From positions 1 through 21,593 of the forward strand of contig WREJ01000003.1 in NCBI GenBank assembly GCA_009779395.1: a stretch of 21,593 nucleotides of DNA. The letters run 5' to 3'. Positions 5,071-11,776 of the stretch are shown here, piece after piece. This DNA is from Coriobacteriia bacterium (GTDB lineage: Bacteria > Actinomycetota > Coriobacteriia > WRKU01 > WQUG01). A program made the position numbers and the translations under genes. Position 1 is the first letter of the stretch. Every line of letters starts with the position of its first letter. A model generated the notes under the pieces. That model did no database searches. It was not told the DNA's origin and worked only from the letters and a program-made list of their open reading frames with translations.

Positions 5071-5619
5071 ATGCTTAATGCACTGAAGTGTGCGCAGCGA
5101 ACAGTAGGCGCACCAGAGAGTGGTGCTCAGTCATGGGGCAGGGCTGTTTCCAATGAGTTAGCACGCCGCGACCCGCACTGGATCAGGACTGGAGTTGCGG
5201 TAAAGCCATCATACGAAACTCCTGAACTTGAGGCCTGGCTGAAGGAAAAGCGCAACGAGCACCAAGTCCGGACAGCTGAACGTCTCGGCGAGAGGGGGTA
5301 TCACTTCCACTTCCAGATTGATGAAAGGCATTTTTTCGACCACAAGAAGGGGCAGCAACAGACGATTGGACTTGCTGACGGCATTGTGTCCGGCGAGCAA
5401 TGGGAGCTAAAGACCCTCCAGTCTGGGAACGGGAAAGGCAGCGTGAACTCTGCATTTAAGAGCGTTAAGAAAAAGGAGGGTGTAGATGTTTTTGTTTTGG
5501 ATAACACCGAATCACGCTTGTCCGACCAAGATGTTCGTAGGTGGGCAGAGGAATATATGTATTCAAGGGGGATTTCAAGAGTGCTGTTCCTGGGCAATGG
5601 CATTATGAGATATCTCTAG
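5071..5619 (+). CDS. Orphan nuclease-like toxin domain (CdiA-CT type)
   Basis: 182 residues. Residues ~48-182 match the C-terminal domain of the minor capsid toxin at 6560-7498, starting at a shared SYETPEL/TFETPEL junction. The core LADGIVSGEQWELKT gives a D-x8-E-x-K pattern (D103, E112, K114) as in PD-(D/E)xK nucleases and in CdiA C-terminal tRNA-nuclease-like toxins. The assignment is by motif and is not a confirmed family hit. There is no head-protein part: the open frame runs back to 4972 through the preceding terminator, and codons from ~5014 (VIVAEFSGDYRADNYDPEE) look coding although they precede any good start. The ATG at 5071 has no clear ribosome site. This looks like a displaced toxin tip, silent unless recombined onto a full-length carrier gene. 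A YjcQ-like gene follows. Confidence 0.65.
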   Translation: MLNALKCAQRTVGAPESGAQSWGRAVSNELARRDPHWIRTGVAVKPSYETPELEAWLKEKRNEHQVRTAERLGERGYHFHFQIDERHFFDHKKGQQQTIGLADGIVSGEQWELKTLQSGNGKGSVNSAFKSVKKKEGVDVFVLDNTESRLSDQDVRRWAEEYMYSRGISRVLFLGNGIMRYL

Positions 5620-5627
5620 CAAAAAAA

Positions 5628-5661
5628 GAACCCACGTAGACCGCTAGGTCTAGACGGGTTC
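5628..5661 (-). terminator. Terminator for the minus-strand remnant
   Basis: On the minus strand, GAACCC pairs with GGGTTC and, after a 4-base internal loop, AGACC with GGTCT; seven T follow. The stop of the minus-strand frame 5650-5796 lies inside this stem. It can also act against plus-strand transcripts leaving the orphan toxin. Confidence 0.75.
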
Positions 5662-5796
5662 GTAGCACCCAAGATGTTCCGCAATGGGATCAACCAGGCG
5701 CATATACATTATAGCAACTTCTGCGGGATAGCGCAAATCCCAATACCTCCAACCAGTGGTGGTGGGAAACGATAGATCTGGGGAACTAAGGAGCAA
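5650..5796 (-). pseudogene. Minus-strand gene remnant under the YjcQ promoter region
   Basis: An open frame of about 48 codons with protein-like content (TGWRYWDLRYPAEVAIMYM, then RLVDPIAEHLGCYEPV) ends inside a minus-strand intrinsic terminator. No convincing start exists; a TTG at 5796 is the furthest point before the ribosome site of the next plus-strand gene. I take it as the 3' end of a gene that was cut when cassettes were rearranged. Function unknown. Confidence 0.45.
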
Positions 5797-5798
5797 AA

Positions 5799-6155
5799 AT
5801 GTCAGCAGATGATTTCGATGTAATCGTATTTAAGATACTTGAGTATCTATACGCCTGCCTAAAAGAAGGCGTGAGCCCAAATATCGATAAAGCACGGGAT
5901 GTTGCAGGATGCAATAAGGTCTACTTCGCCGCTGTTATAAGTTCAATGCTGGATGATGGCTATGTTGGTGGTGTTGCCATAAAGGCCTGGGGTGGAGATG
6001 TCGTCAACATAGACAAGGTGAACATTACCCAAGCTGGCGCTCAGTACTTAAGCGAGAGTGGCAAGATGGCAAAGGTGCGCGATTTTTTAGGCGAAGCGTG
6101 GAAACCAGCCCTTGCAACAGCTATACAGGCGACACTAGCACTTGCCATTAAATAA
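5799..6155 (+). CDS. YjcQ-like winged-helix protein, candidate immunity
   Basis: 118 residues. The start MSADDFDVIVFKILEYLYAC resembles YjcQ-family proteins of phages and Firmicutes. Then come a helical segment (AGCNKVYFAAVISSMLDDGY), a beta wing and ITQAGAQYLSES, as in winged-helix domains. The C-terminus (LATAIQATLALAIK) is hydrophobic, longer than the bare domain, and might touch the membrane. AAGGAG lies five bases before the ATG. It stands between the orphan nuclease-like toxin and a cassette terminator, the usual immunity position. In other genomes YjcQ is a small phage-associated protein of uncertain role; protection against this toxin is my inference. Confidence 0.7.
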   Translation: MSADDFDVIVFKILEYLYACLKEGVSPNIDKARDVAGCNKVYFAAVISSMLDDGYVGGVAIKAWGGDVVNIDKVNITQAGAQYLSESGKMAKVRDFLGEAWKPALATAIQATLALAIK

Positions 6156-6183
6156 GCAGACTGAAAAATAACTTTGGCAAGCA

Positions 6184-6208
6184 AGCCGTCCCAAGGGGCG
6201 GCTTTTTT
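6184..6208 (+). terminator. Cassette-end terminator, nuclease/YjcQ cassette
   Basis: An 8-bp stem with one G-U pair (AGCCGTCC to GGGCGGCT) and six T, 28 bp after the YjcQ-like gene. The following bases (GATG, then AAACGTG, then CATAAAACT) are shared with the sequence after the terminator at 7582-7603, marking the same point in the ancestral phage. Confidence 0.85.
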
Positions 6209-6238
6209 GATGCCTTAAACGTGCAGGGCATAAAACTC

Positions 6239-6275
6239 GCACGGCAAACGTAGTAACGGATATGGCTGACGAGCC
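6239..6275. repeat. 37-bp inverted repeat, right copy (scaffold upstream)
   Basis: Reverse complement of 2010-2046 over 37 bp. In this right copy it leads into the scaffold fragment; in the left copy the next ~105 bp are missing. Confidence 0.85.
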
Positions 6276-6297
6276 AAAACGGAAAGGAGACAGGCAT

Positions 6298-6402
6298 ATG
6301 TCTGGCGAAACAACTACTCAGACACCTGAGGGAGGCGGCGAAGGTACTTTTACTCCACCTGCAACGCAAGCAGACCTCGACAAGATTGTCGGAACACGCT
6401 AA
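6298..6402 (+). pseudogene. Phage scaffold protein, N-terminal fragment
   Basis: 34 codons from an ATG with GGAGA six bases upstream: MSGETTTQTPEGGG, then FTPPATQADLDKIVGTR and stop. Phage scaffolding proteins often begin with such an acidic, Thr/Pro-rich stretch leading to a QADLDxIV helix that continues for 150-200 residues. Here it stops after GTR where the sequence changes to non-phage debris. In tailed phages the scaffold gene follows the minor head gene, which agrees with its place behind a cassette terminator. A further shortened copy lacking the start is inverted at 1981-2010. Confidence 0.5.
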
Positions 6403-6532
6403 ATGCAGCTAGAGTTGCCCCCCTCGCTGGTTGTTCAAGTCAGATTGGGGGGCGCAGCTATTATTCTGGGGTTTAAGCCTTAATAGGGCGCGGGCAGACA
6501 GACACCAAAACTGAGCTATCGCTATCTGCGTC
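6381..6532. repeat. Inverted mosaic copy of the left arm
   Basis: 6381-6410 matches 1981-2010, 6411-6486 matches 1904-1980 with visible divergence, and 6489-6532 matches 1669-1712 (hicB codons), all in reverse complement. Sequence equivalent to 1713-1903 is absent here, so the right copy carries its own deletions. The hicB codons run antisense to the surrounding genes. Confidence 0.8.
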
Positions 6533-6599
6533 ACATCGCCATCCCGCCAGTCAAATTCATTGTATGCCAGCCAACGCGCATACGCAATGGGCGAAGGTG
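6531..6599. repeat. 69-bp perfect inverted repeat, right copy
   Basis: Perfect reverse complement of 1368-1436. It covers the first codons of the truncated minor capsid gene and marks the junction with hicB debris on its left. Confidence 0.9.
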
Positions 6600-7498
6600 A
6601 CAAGCGCAGTGAATTTGGCGTAACGGCAGTTATCGTACACAACCGCACGATGGCGTGCCACATGTGTATCGAGTGGGTAAACCGTGTCTACATTGACGAT
6701 GTTTTCAGCGGTGGTACTGCTAAAGACGGCAACTACCCACTGCTTTCTACAGCCATTGAGGGTGGTCTATACCATCCAAACTGCATGGATACACATAGCA
6801 CCTACTACGAGGGCATTACAACAGTTCCTGTGCCGCCTACAGAGGCAGATAAGGCAGAAGCAGTTGAAAGGTACAATGCCCTGCAGAGGCAGCGCACAGC
6901 AATGCGACATGCACATCGACATGAGCGGATTGCTGATGGCACGCTTGACCCAGAGCTTGCTATGCGACATAGGCGGTTGGCTGATAGATGGACTGATAAA
7001 GCAGCACAACTGATGTCACCTGAACAGTTGGCATACCTCAGCAGGACTAGAGACAGGCTCAGCAGCACAGGTTATATGCCTACCTTTGAAACACCTGAGC
7101 TGAGAGACTTAATAGAAGGTAGGTATCCGCACCAGATCAGAACCGCCGAAAGATTGGGTAAGTTGGACTACAAATTCCACTTTCAGGTAGACGAAAGGCA
7201 TTTTGCTGGCCCAGTTAGTGGATTTCAGCAGACTGTTGGCTTGGCAGATGGGATTGTGGATGGCAAGGGGTGGGAGCTTAAGACGATACTAAGTGGCAGA
7301 ACTAGGCGAACAATAGAAGATGCATTCAAGAGCGCATACACCAAAGAGGGTGTTGATGTGATTGTGATTGATAACTTTGAATCGCTGTTTATGCCAGACC
7401 AAATTGCCATTGGCTATATTTGGTCGCTTATGGAGCGGTATGCCAAACACCCTGTGTTGTTTATTTCCAAGGTTGGGAATGCTCACTGGTTTAAGTAA
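6560..7498 (+). CDS. Truncated phage minor capsid protein with nuclease-like toxin domain
   Basis: 312 residues counted from a TTG at 6560; the frame is open back to 6515 and an ATG at 6587 is another option, none with a ribosome site. Residues ~20-90 match the end of the minor capsid protein 2 domain (VTAVIVHNRTMACHMCIEW, then YPLLSTAIEGGLYHPNC and TYYEGI), so most of the head domain is gone. A basic helical linker (~95-170) leads to the toxin-like domain (~175-312), beginning TFETPEL and holding LADGIVDGKGWELKT (D230, E239, K241), a PD-(D/E)xK-like pattern. The domain is clearly related to that at 5071-5619. No small gene follows before the terminator at 7582, so a cognate immunity gene is absent here. 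Probably a 5'-truncated, poorly expressed toxin gene. Confidence 0.7.
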   Translation: MYASQRAYAMGEGDKRSEFGVTAVIVHNRTMACHMCIEWVNRVYIDDVFSGGTAKDGNYPLLSTAIEGGLYHPNCMDTHSTYYEGITTVPVPPTEADKAEAVERYNALQRQRTAMRHAHRHERIADGTLDPELAMRHRRLADRWTDKAAQLMSPEQLAYLSRTRDRLSSTGYMPTFETPELRDLIEGRYPHQIRTAERLGKLDYKFHFQVDERHFAGPVSGFQQTVGLADGIVDGKGWELKTILSGRTRRTIEDAFKSAYTKEGVDVIVIDNFESLFMPDQIAIGYIWSLMERYAKHPVLFISKVGNAHWFK

Positions 7499-7581
7499 AG
7501 AGCTCCCAGAGACACGCATCCGCGCATTCCGAGAGCTACGCGTATTATAGCAAGAAAGTGTGCTATCAGTCTAGTCATCAA

Positions 7582-7603
7582 AGCCCCCGCAAGGGGCTTT
7601 TTT
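7582..7603 (+). terminator. Cassette-end terminator, right arm
   Basis: AGCCCC-CGCAA-GGGGCT with six T, about 84 bp after the minor capsid-toxin gene. It lies within the 59-bp outer inverted repeat (7585-7643). Confidence 0.88.
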
Positions 7604-7643
7604 GATGTCCAAAACGTGATTATGACATAAAACTGCTCATGAA
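7585..7643. repeat. Outer inverted repeat, right copy
   Basis: Reverse complement of 956-1014 with one mismatch. Homology ends at 7643; beyond it the sequence leads into the conserved chromosomal operon, so this is close to the right edge of the island. Confidence 0.9.
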
Positions 7644-7684
7644 CTACGCCCCGTTCGCCAGAATGATTGCTACGCATCATTCGC

Positions 7685-7927
7685 TCACTTTGCTTGCGTT
7701 GGACGTCTGGTGCGCTTCTTATCATAGGCAATTATCAGTAACGACACCTCTACCCCAAAAGGAATAATAACAATTACCGTCAGCAAAGCCTGACGCAGAC
7801 GTTTAAAGCCTAGTTTTTCACACAGCTTCCAGATGCCAATTGCCTGCATGACGTTGGTGACCAGATAAAACAGGATGCCCGCTGACGCGCCACCAACAAC
7901 AAGGGGATTGCTAAAGACATCAGACAT
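7685..7927 (-). CDS. Small two-helix membrane protein downstream of pgsA
   Basis: 80 residues, not recognised. Two membrane segments are visible, ~12-30 (GASAGILFYLVTNVMQAIG) and ~45-65 (ALLTVIVIIPFGVEVSLLII), followed by a short basic tail (DKKRTRRPTQAK), suggesting a hairpin with both ends in the cytoplasm. The ATG at 7927 has GGAGGAG seven bases upstream and lies four bases after the pgsA stop; a longer frame to 8017 would overlap pgsA without a site. It is the last gene of the nrdR-to-pgsA operon. A role in phospholipid handling is only suggested by context. Confidence 0.75.
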   Translation of the reverse strand: MSDVFSNPLVVGGASAGILFYLVTNVMQAIGIWKLCEKLGFKRLRQALLTVIVIIPFGVEVSLLIIAYDKKRTRRPTQAK

Positions 7928-7931
7928 GGAC

Positions 7932-8618
7932 TTACTCCTCCGCCGAAGATCGGCCGTCTGGTGTGCGCTTTTCTTCAGGATTATACAATACCTGCGCTGC
8001 ATGGCGATAATAATCAATCAGAGACACTACCGTAAGCAAAACAGCCACTAACATAATGCCCCAGGCGACCAAGTTAAATGCCTGACCAGCCAGCGATGCA
8101 GGTGCAATGCCAAAGACCATGGTGTGGTTTTTTACAATAAACAGTACAATGGCGATGCTTTGCAGCCAGGTTTTTACCTTGCCATAGTTTGATGCGGCGA
8201 TGACCACTCCCTCTGATGAGGCGACCATACGCAGACCGCTGATGATGAACTCGCGGGCGATGATGGTAAAGGCAATCCATGCAGGAAGAGTCGCCGTCTG
8301 AACTAAAGCAACCAAAGCTGCAGTAATCAGCAGCTTGTCAGCAAGGGGGTCGATGAACATGCCAAAGGTGGTGACTTCTCCGCGTTTGCGTGCGACGTAG
8401 CCGTCAACAGCATCAGTAGCGGCGATGACAATAAAGACAGCAGCAGCTATCCAGGGACGCAGCGCAAACACAAAGTCGGCGTTATCAAAAAGCAGCGGCC
8501 AGCTGGACAGAAAAGCAACCAAAAACACGGGAATCGCCAACACACGCATCAGCGTGATTGTGTTAGCCAGACCCAGCCGCTCTGGTGCCTGTTTTTGCGT
8601 GTTCTTGTCGCTACTCAT
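7932..8618 (-). CDS. pgsA: CDP-diacylglycerol-glycerol-3-phosphate 3-phosphatidyltransferase
   Basis: 228 residues of the CDP-alcohol phosphatidyltransferase family. It makes phosphatidylglycerol-phosphate from CDP-diacylglycerol and glycerol-3-phosphate at the inner membrane face. The signature D-x2-D-G-x2-A-R-x8-G-x3-D-x3-D is intact: DAVDGYVARKRG then FGMFIDPLADK (residues ~68-94). About six hydrophobic segments follow the family plan, including LMRVLAIPVFLVAFL near the N-terminus and NLVAWGIMLVAVLLTVVSL near the C-terminus. The length is slightly above the usual ~180-200 because of a charged C-terminal extension. It follows the rimO fusion by 32 bp in a common transcription unit. PgsA is preferred over other CDP-alcohol transferases from the rimO neighbourhood, which is common in Gram-positives. 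Confidence 0.88.
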   Translation of the reverse strand: MSSDKNTQKQAPERLGLANTITLMRVLAIPVFLVAFLSSWPLLFDNADFVFALRPWIAAAVFIVIAATDAVDGYVARKRGEVTTFGMFIDPLADKLLITAALVALVQTATLPAWIAFTIIAREFIISGLRMVASSEGVVIAASNYGKVKTWLQSIAIVLFIVKNHTMVFGIAPASLAGQAFNLVAWGIMLVAVLLTVVSLIDYYRHAAQVLYNPEEKRTPDGRSSAEE

Positions 8619-8650
8619 ACGCCTGTTCTTTCTGCGCTGACGACGACCAT

Positions 8651-10720
8651 TCAGATGCCATCATCAGCAAGCATCTCTGCCTCTAGGTCGTACAGTATAA
8701 CATCGTGCACCCGTACTTTGACCAAGCGGTTCACCGGTAAGGGGTGAGTGTCTGTAGCGGCAGAGGAAGTGGAGGGGGCAGAGTACGGTCCATCACTGTC
8801 AGGTGCAACAATACGGACAACACCGTCAATGTCAGGTGCCTGAAAAGCAGCGCGTGCTATAGTCACCTGATCATCACAGTCGTAGCCTTCTACTAGTACC
8901 GATATTTGTGTGCCGATGTGTCTGGTCATGCGCTGATGCCCCACCTGGTCTGCCACATCACGCAGCTGCTGTGCGCGCTGCAATCGCAGCTCTTTGCTTA
9001 GTTGGTCGGGCAGGGCAGCTGCAGGGGTGCCCTCTTCTGGTGAGTAGGGAAACACGCCCACATAATCAAAGTTATTGCGCCTAACAAAGTCACATAACTG
9101 GTCAAACTCCTCCTGGGTTTCACCAGGAAAACCAGCGATAAGGGTCGTGCGAATGCTGAGCTCTGGCATCAGCTGACGCGCACGGGTCAGCTGGCGCAGC
9201 GCGACCTCGACATCCTGAGGATTTCTGCCCATTGCCTGCAAAATGCGCGGGGAGCTGTGCTGCAGGGGGACTTCCAGATAGGGCACAATCGCCGGATAGC
9301 GCGCCATGGTCGCAAGCAGCTGGTCGCTCAGGCCTTCTGGCTGCAAGTACATCAGGCGCAGACGACCCAGACCGGGGATTTCTGCCAGCTGCTGCAGCAG
9401 CGACACCAGATTAGTCGGCGTGGCAAGGTCGCTGCCATAACGACCAATGTCTTGAGCGATAAGGATAAGCTCGCTACTCCCCGCCGCCACAAACGCGCGC
9501 GCCTGACTGACAATGTCAGCCGGCGGGCGCGAGGTATAGGGACCACGAATACGGGGAATGGTACAAAAGCTGCAGTGGCGGTCGCAACCATCAGCAATAC
9601 GCAGATATTCGTAGCTGCGAGGCGTGCGCGCTGTAACTACAGGTTGGCGGAGTTTGTCCACTACAGGAACAGTGCTTTGCAATGCTGTCAGCAGTGCATC
9701 ACAGTCACCGACTTTAATGCAGGCAGCGACTTCTGGCAGTTCTGCTGGCAGGTCATCAGGGTAGCGATTGACCAGACAACCAGCAACAATAACGGGAATC
9801 TGGACGTGCTCTCCCGCTGTTTTGCTGTTCCCTTTGGTGTTCAAGGCTTCAAAAATCGCATCGATGGACGTCTCGCTTGCTTCTTTAATAAAGGCGCAAG
9901 TGTTGACCACAATGGCGTCTGCACCAGGGATTTGGTCGGTCGTCAGATAGCCCGCTGCCTGGGTGGCTGTGCGCATCAGATTAGTGTCGACTTCGTTTTT
10001 GGGGCAGCCCAGCGTGGTGAAAGCAATCGCGGGTGCCTTGCAGACAAAAATGCGTCCCGTACCACCCAGATGGCGCAAGCTGTGGCTGTGTGTCACGGGC
10101 AGATTGTGCTGTTGCAGCATGTCAGCCAGTACGGCTGCGGTACGAAAACTGCCATGATTTTTGGGCGCAAAAAGAGGGCGCATCAGACCCTCGTCAACAA
10201 TGTCTGCCACAATAAGCGTACCCGCAGGTTTTAGCACCCGGCGTATTTCTGCAAGACCTTTGTGCTGGTCAGACCAGTGATGAAAAGAGATCGTTGTGGT
10301 GACCAAGTCAAAGCTGTCGTCGGCAAAAGGGAGGTCTTCGGCGTAGGCTTGCTGCAAGTGGGGTTGCTGACCTGCGGCTGCCGCTGCCAGCACACGCTGA
10401 TGCGCCACAGCAAGCATACCCTCTGCGGGGTCAACACCGTATAGCTGCAACTGCGGGTACTGCTGCATCAGACGCACTAACAGCTGCCCCGTACCACAAC
10501 CAAGGTCAAGCAGTGCTGGTAAGAGGGTTGCTCCTTCAGCGGTAGTGCTTACAGGATTGCCCTCGCTGTCAAAAAAGGGAGTCAGTGCAGCACGAATGTC
10601 TGCCTGAACTCGCCTGAAGACGGGACGGAAGACAATTAATTGCAACAGCGATTTGTCGTAGTGGCGCGCCCAGTCACCAAAGCGACCGACGTGCTTGTGC
10701 TGTTCTTGCTGCTGGCTCAT
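8651..10720 (-). CDS. rimO: SAM methyltransferase-RimO fusion (ribosomal S12 methylthiotransferase)
   Basis: 689 residues in one uninterrupted frame. Residues ~1-228 are a class I SAM methyltransferase of the UbiE/type 11 kind: LLDLGCGTGQ (71-79) is motif I, followed by GVDPAEGM and LPFADDSFDLVTTTISFHH. From ~231 the protein becomes RimO, with the usual start FTTLGCPKNEVDTN and three N-terminal cluster cysteines (C239, C275, C315). The radical-SAM cysteines are CDRHCSFC (C379, C383, C386), and a TRAM-like C-terminus ends VRVHDVILYDLEAEM. RimO methylthiolates the conserved Asp of ribosomal protein S12. Ordinary RimO is ~430-450 residues and begins near the GCPKN motif, so the methyltransferase is a true extra domain with an unknown substrate. 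The gene starts 3 bp after dut. Confidence 0.9.
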   Translation of the reverse strand: MSQQQEQHKHVGRFGDWARHYDKSLLQLIVFRPVFRRVQADIRAALTPFFDSEGNPVSTTAEGATLLPALLDLGCGTGQLLVRLMQQYPQLQLYGVDPAEGMLAVAHQRVLAAAAAGQQPHLQQAYAEDLPFADDSFDLVTTTISFHHWSDQHKGLAEIRRVLKPAGTLIVADIVDEGLMRPLFAPKNHGSFRTAAVLADMLQQHNLPVTHSHSLRHLGGTGRIFVCKAPAIAFTTLGCPKNEVDTNLMRTATQAAGYLTTDQIPGADAIVVNTCAFIKEASETSIDAIFEALNTKGNSKTAGEHVQIPVIVAGCLVNRYPDDLPAELPEVAACIKVGDCDALLTALQSTVPVVDKLRQPVVTARTPRSYEYLRIADGCDRHCSFCTIPRIRGPYTSRPPADIVSQARAFVAAGSSELILIAQDIGRYGSDLATPTNLVSLLQQLAEIPGLGRLRLMYLQPEGLSDQLLATMARYPAIVPYLEVPLQHSSPRILQAMGRNPQDVEVALRQLTRARQLMPELSIRTTLIAGFPGETQEEFDQLCDFVRRNNFDYVGVFPYSPEEGTPAAALPDQLSKELRLQRAQQLRDVADQVGHQRMTRHIGTQISVLVEGYDCDDQVTIARAAFQAPDIDGVVRIVAPDSDGPYSAPSTSSAATDTHPLPVNRLVKVRVHDVILYDLEAEMLADDGI

Positions 10721-10723
10721 GCG

Positions 10724-11176
10724 CTAGTCGCCACTAGAACCAAAGCCAGCCTGTCCGCGCGCGGTATCGCTTAGTTCATCGCTGCGACATTCGACTACGC
10801 TAAGCTGAGGCACGGCTTGAATGACCAGTTGCGCAATGCGGTCTCCCGCAGCAAGGGTGATTGTTGTCTTTGGGTCACTGTTATAGGCAATAATGCAAAT
10901 CTCGCCGCGATAGTTACTGTCAATAAGCCCGGGAGCATTGACCAGCGTCAGACCCGCCTTTAAGGCATGACCACTGCGCGGCAAGATGAACCCAGCATAA
11001 CCTGCAGGAATCGCAAGGCTGATACCCGTGGGAATCAAAACCCGCTGCAGCGGCGCGATGCTGACGTCTTTTACGCTATGCAGGTCAAGTCCTGCGTCTC
11101 CCGCGCGCCCATAGCTGGGCAGTATGGCATCGGGGTGGATGCGCGCAACTGGTAGGTTCACAGCAGCATCTGTCAT
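10724..11176 (-). CDS. dut: dUTP diphosphatase
   Basis: 150 residues with all five trimeric dUTPase motifs in order: AGDAGLDL (motif 1), PRSGHA (2), GLIDSNYRGEI (3, with the uracil-binding turn), AGDRIAQLVI (4) and the C-terminal RGQAGFGSSG (5), which closes over the phosphates. It hydrolyses dUTP to dUMP and diphosphate, supplying dTMP synthesis and keeping uracil out of DNA. The ATG overlaps the nrdR stop as TGATG, without a good ribosome site of its own, so translation is probably coupled. The pairing with nrdR unites two genes of deoxynucleotide control. Confidence 0.95.
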   Translation of the reverse strand: MTDAAVNLPVARIHPDAILPSYGRAGDAGLDLHSVKDVSIAPLQRVLIPTGISLAIPAGYAGFILPRSGHALKAGLTLVNAPGLIDSNYRGEICIIAYNSDPKTTITLAAGDRIAQLVIQAVPQLSVVECRSDELSDTARGQAGFGSSGD

Positions 11177-11622
11177 CAGGCTAGCTCTGCCAGTTCACCG
11201 GTGAACTCTTCAACGGTACGAAAGTCTTTGTAGACACTTGCAAAGCGCACGTAGGCAACAAAGTCGAGATTCTTTAGGCGGAGCAAGACCATGTCCCCCA
11301 AAGTCGCCGATTCGACCTCGACACGAAAAGAGTTTTGCAGGCTTTCAGTAATGTCAGTGATTAAATGGTCGATATCTTCGCAAGAAATCGCCCGCTTTGC
11401 CGAGGCAACCATCAAGCCACGGCGCAGCTTGTGAAAATCGAAAGGCTCGCGCGAGCCGTCTCGCTTGATAACAATAAGCGGCTGTTCTTCGCGGCGTTCA
11501 TAGGTCGTAAAGCGCATCTCGCAGGTCAGACACTCACGGCGGCGGCGAATGGCATCACGCGCCTCACTCGCCCGCGAATCAATAACCTTGCTATCATCGT
11601 GCCCACACTTTGGACAGTTCAC
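11176..11622 (-). CDS. nrdR: NrdR transcriptional repressor of ribonucleotide reductase
   Basis: 148 residues. The N-terminal zinc ribbon has CPKCG and ECLTCEMRFTTYER with the family's VIDSR between. The ATP-cone follows (VIKRDGSREPFDFHKLRRGL, residues ~48-67), and the end matches the usual VRFASVYKDFRTVEEF. NrdR senses ATP/dATP and represses nrd operons at NrdR boxes. The GTG at 11622 is chosen because it gives the canonical start NCPKCG and follows a G-run (GGGGGG) by six bases; the ATG at 11676 would add 18 residues unlike the family. It is the first gene of the minus-strand operon. No NrdR box pair was seen upstream. Confidence 0.93.
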   Translation of the reverse strand: MNCPKCGHDDSKVIDSRASEARDAIRRRRECLTCEMRFTTYERREEQPLIVIKRDGSREPFDFHKLRRGLMVASAKRAISCEDIDHLITDITESLQNSFRVEVESATLGDMVLLRLKNLDFVAYVRFASVYKDFRTVEEFTGELAELA

Positions 11623-11677
11623 AGCCAACCCCCCAACTGTACACCTTTGGTCGGTCACCACAGCTTTTGTCGCCACT

Positions 11678-11689
11678 CTACTATAGTAG
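11678..11689. promoter_or_regulatory. 12-bp palindrome in the nrdR promoter region
   Basis: CTACTATAGTAG is a perfect palindrome 56 bp upstream of the nrdR start. It contains TATAGT/TACTAT hexamers that could serve as -10 on the minus strand. No matching -35 is clear, so the promoter role is tentative. Confidence 0.35.
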
Positions 11690-11776
11690 CAGGAACGGCA
11701 GGACTTGTGCTTGTGCTAGGGTTCTCTGGCGGAGTACGTCCAGCATCACCTACTCTAGATTTGTTGGTACACGATA

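Noticed and set aside
7640..7690. Phage attachment site or tRNA at the right edge of the island
   Set aside because: No tRNA-like structure and no direct repeat matching the left side was found; only a small imperfect hairpin (AATGAT/ATCATT) is present.
9257..10234. Long plus-strand frame opposite rimO
   Set aside because: It is the antisense shadow of a gene with unambiguous RimO and methyltransferase motifs; its own translation is low-complexity in sense and has no known motif.
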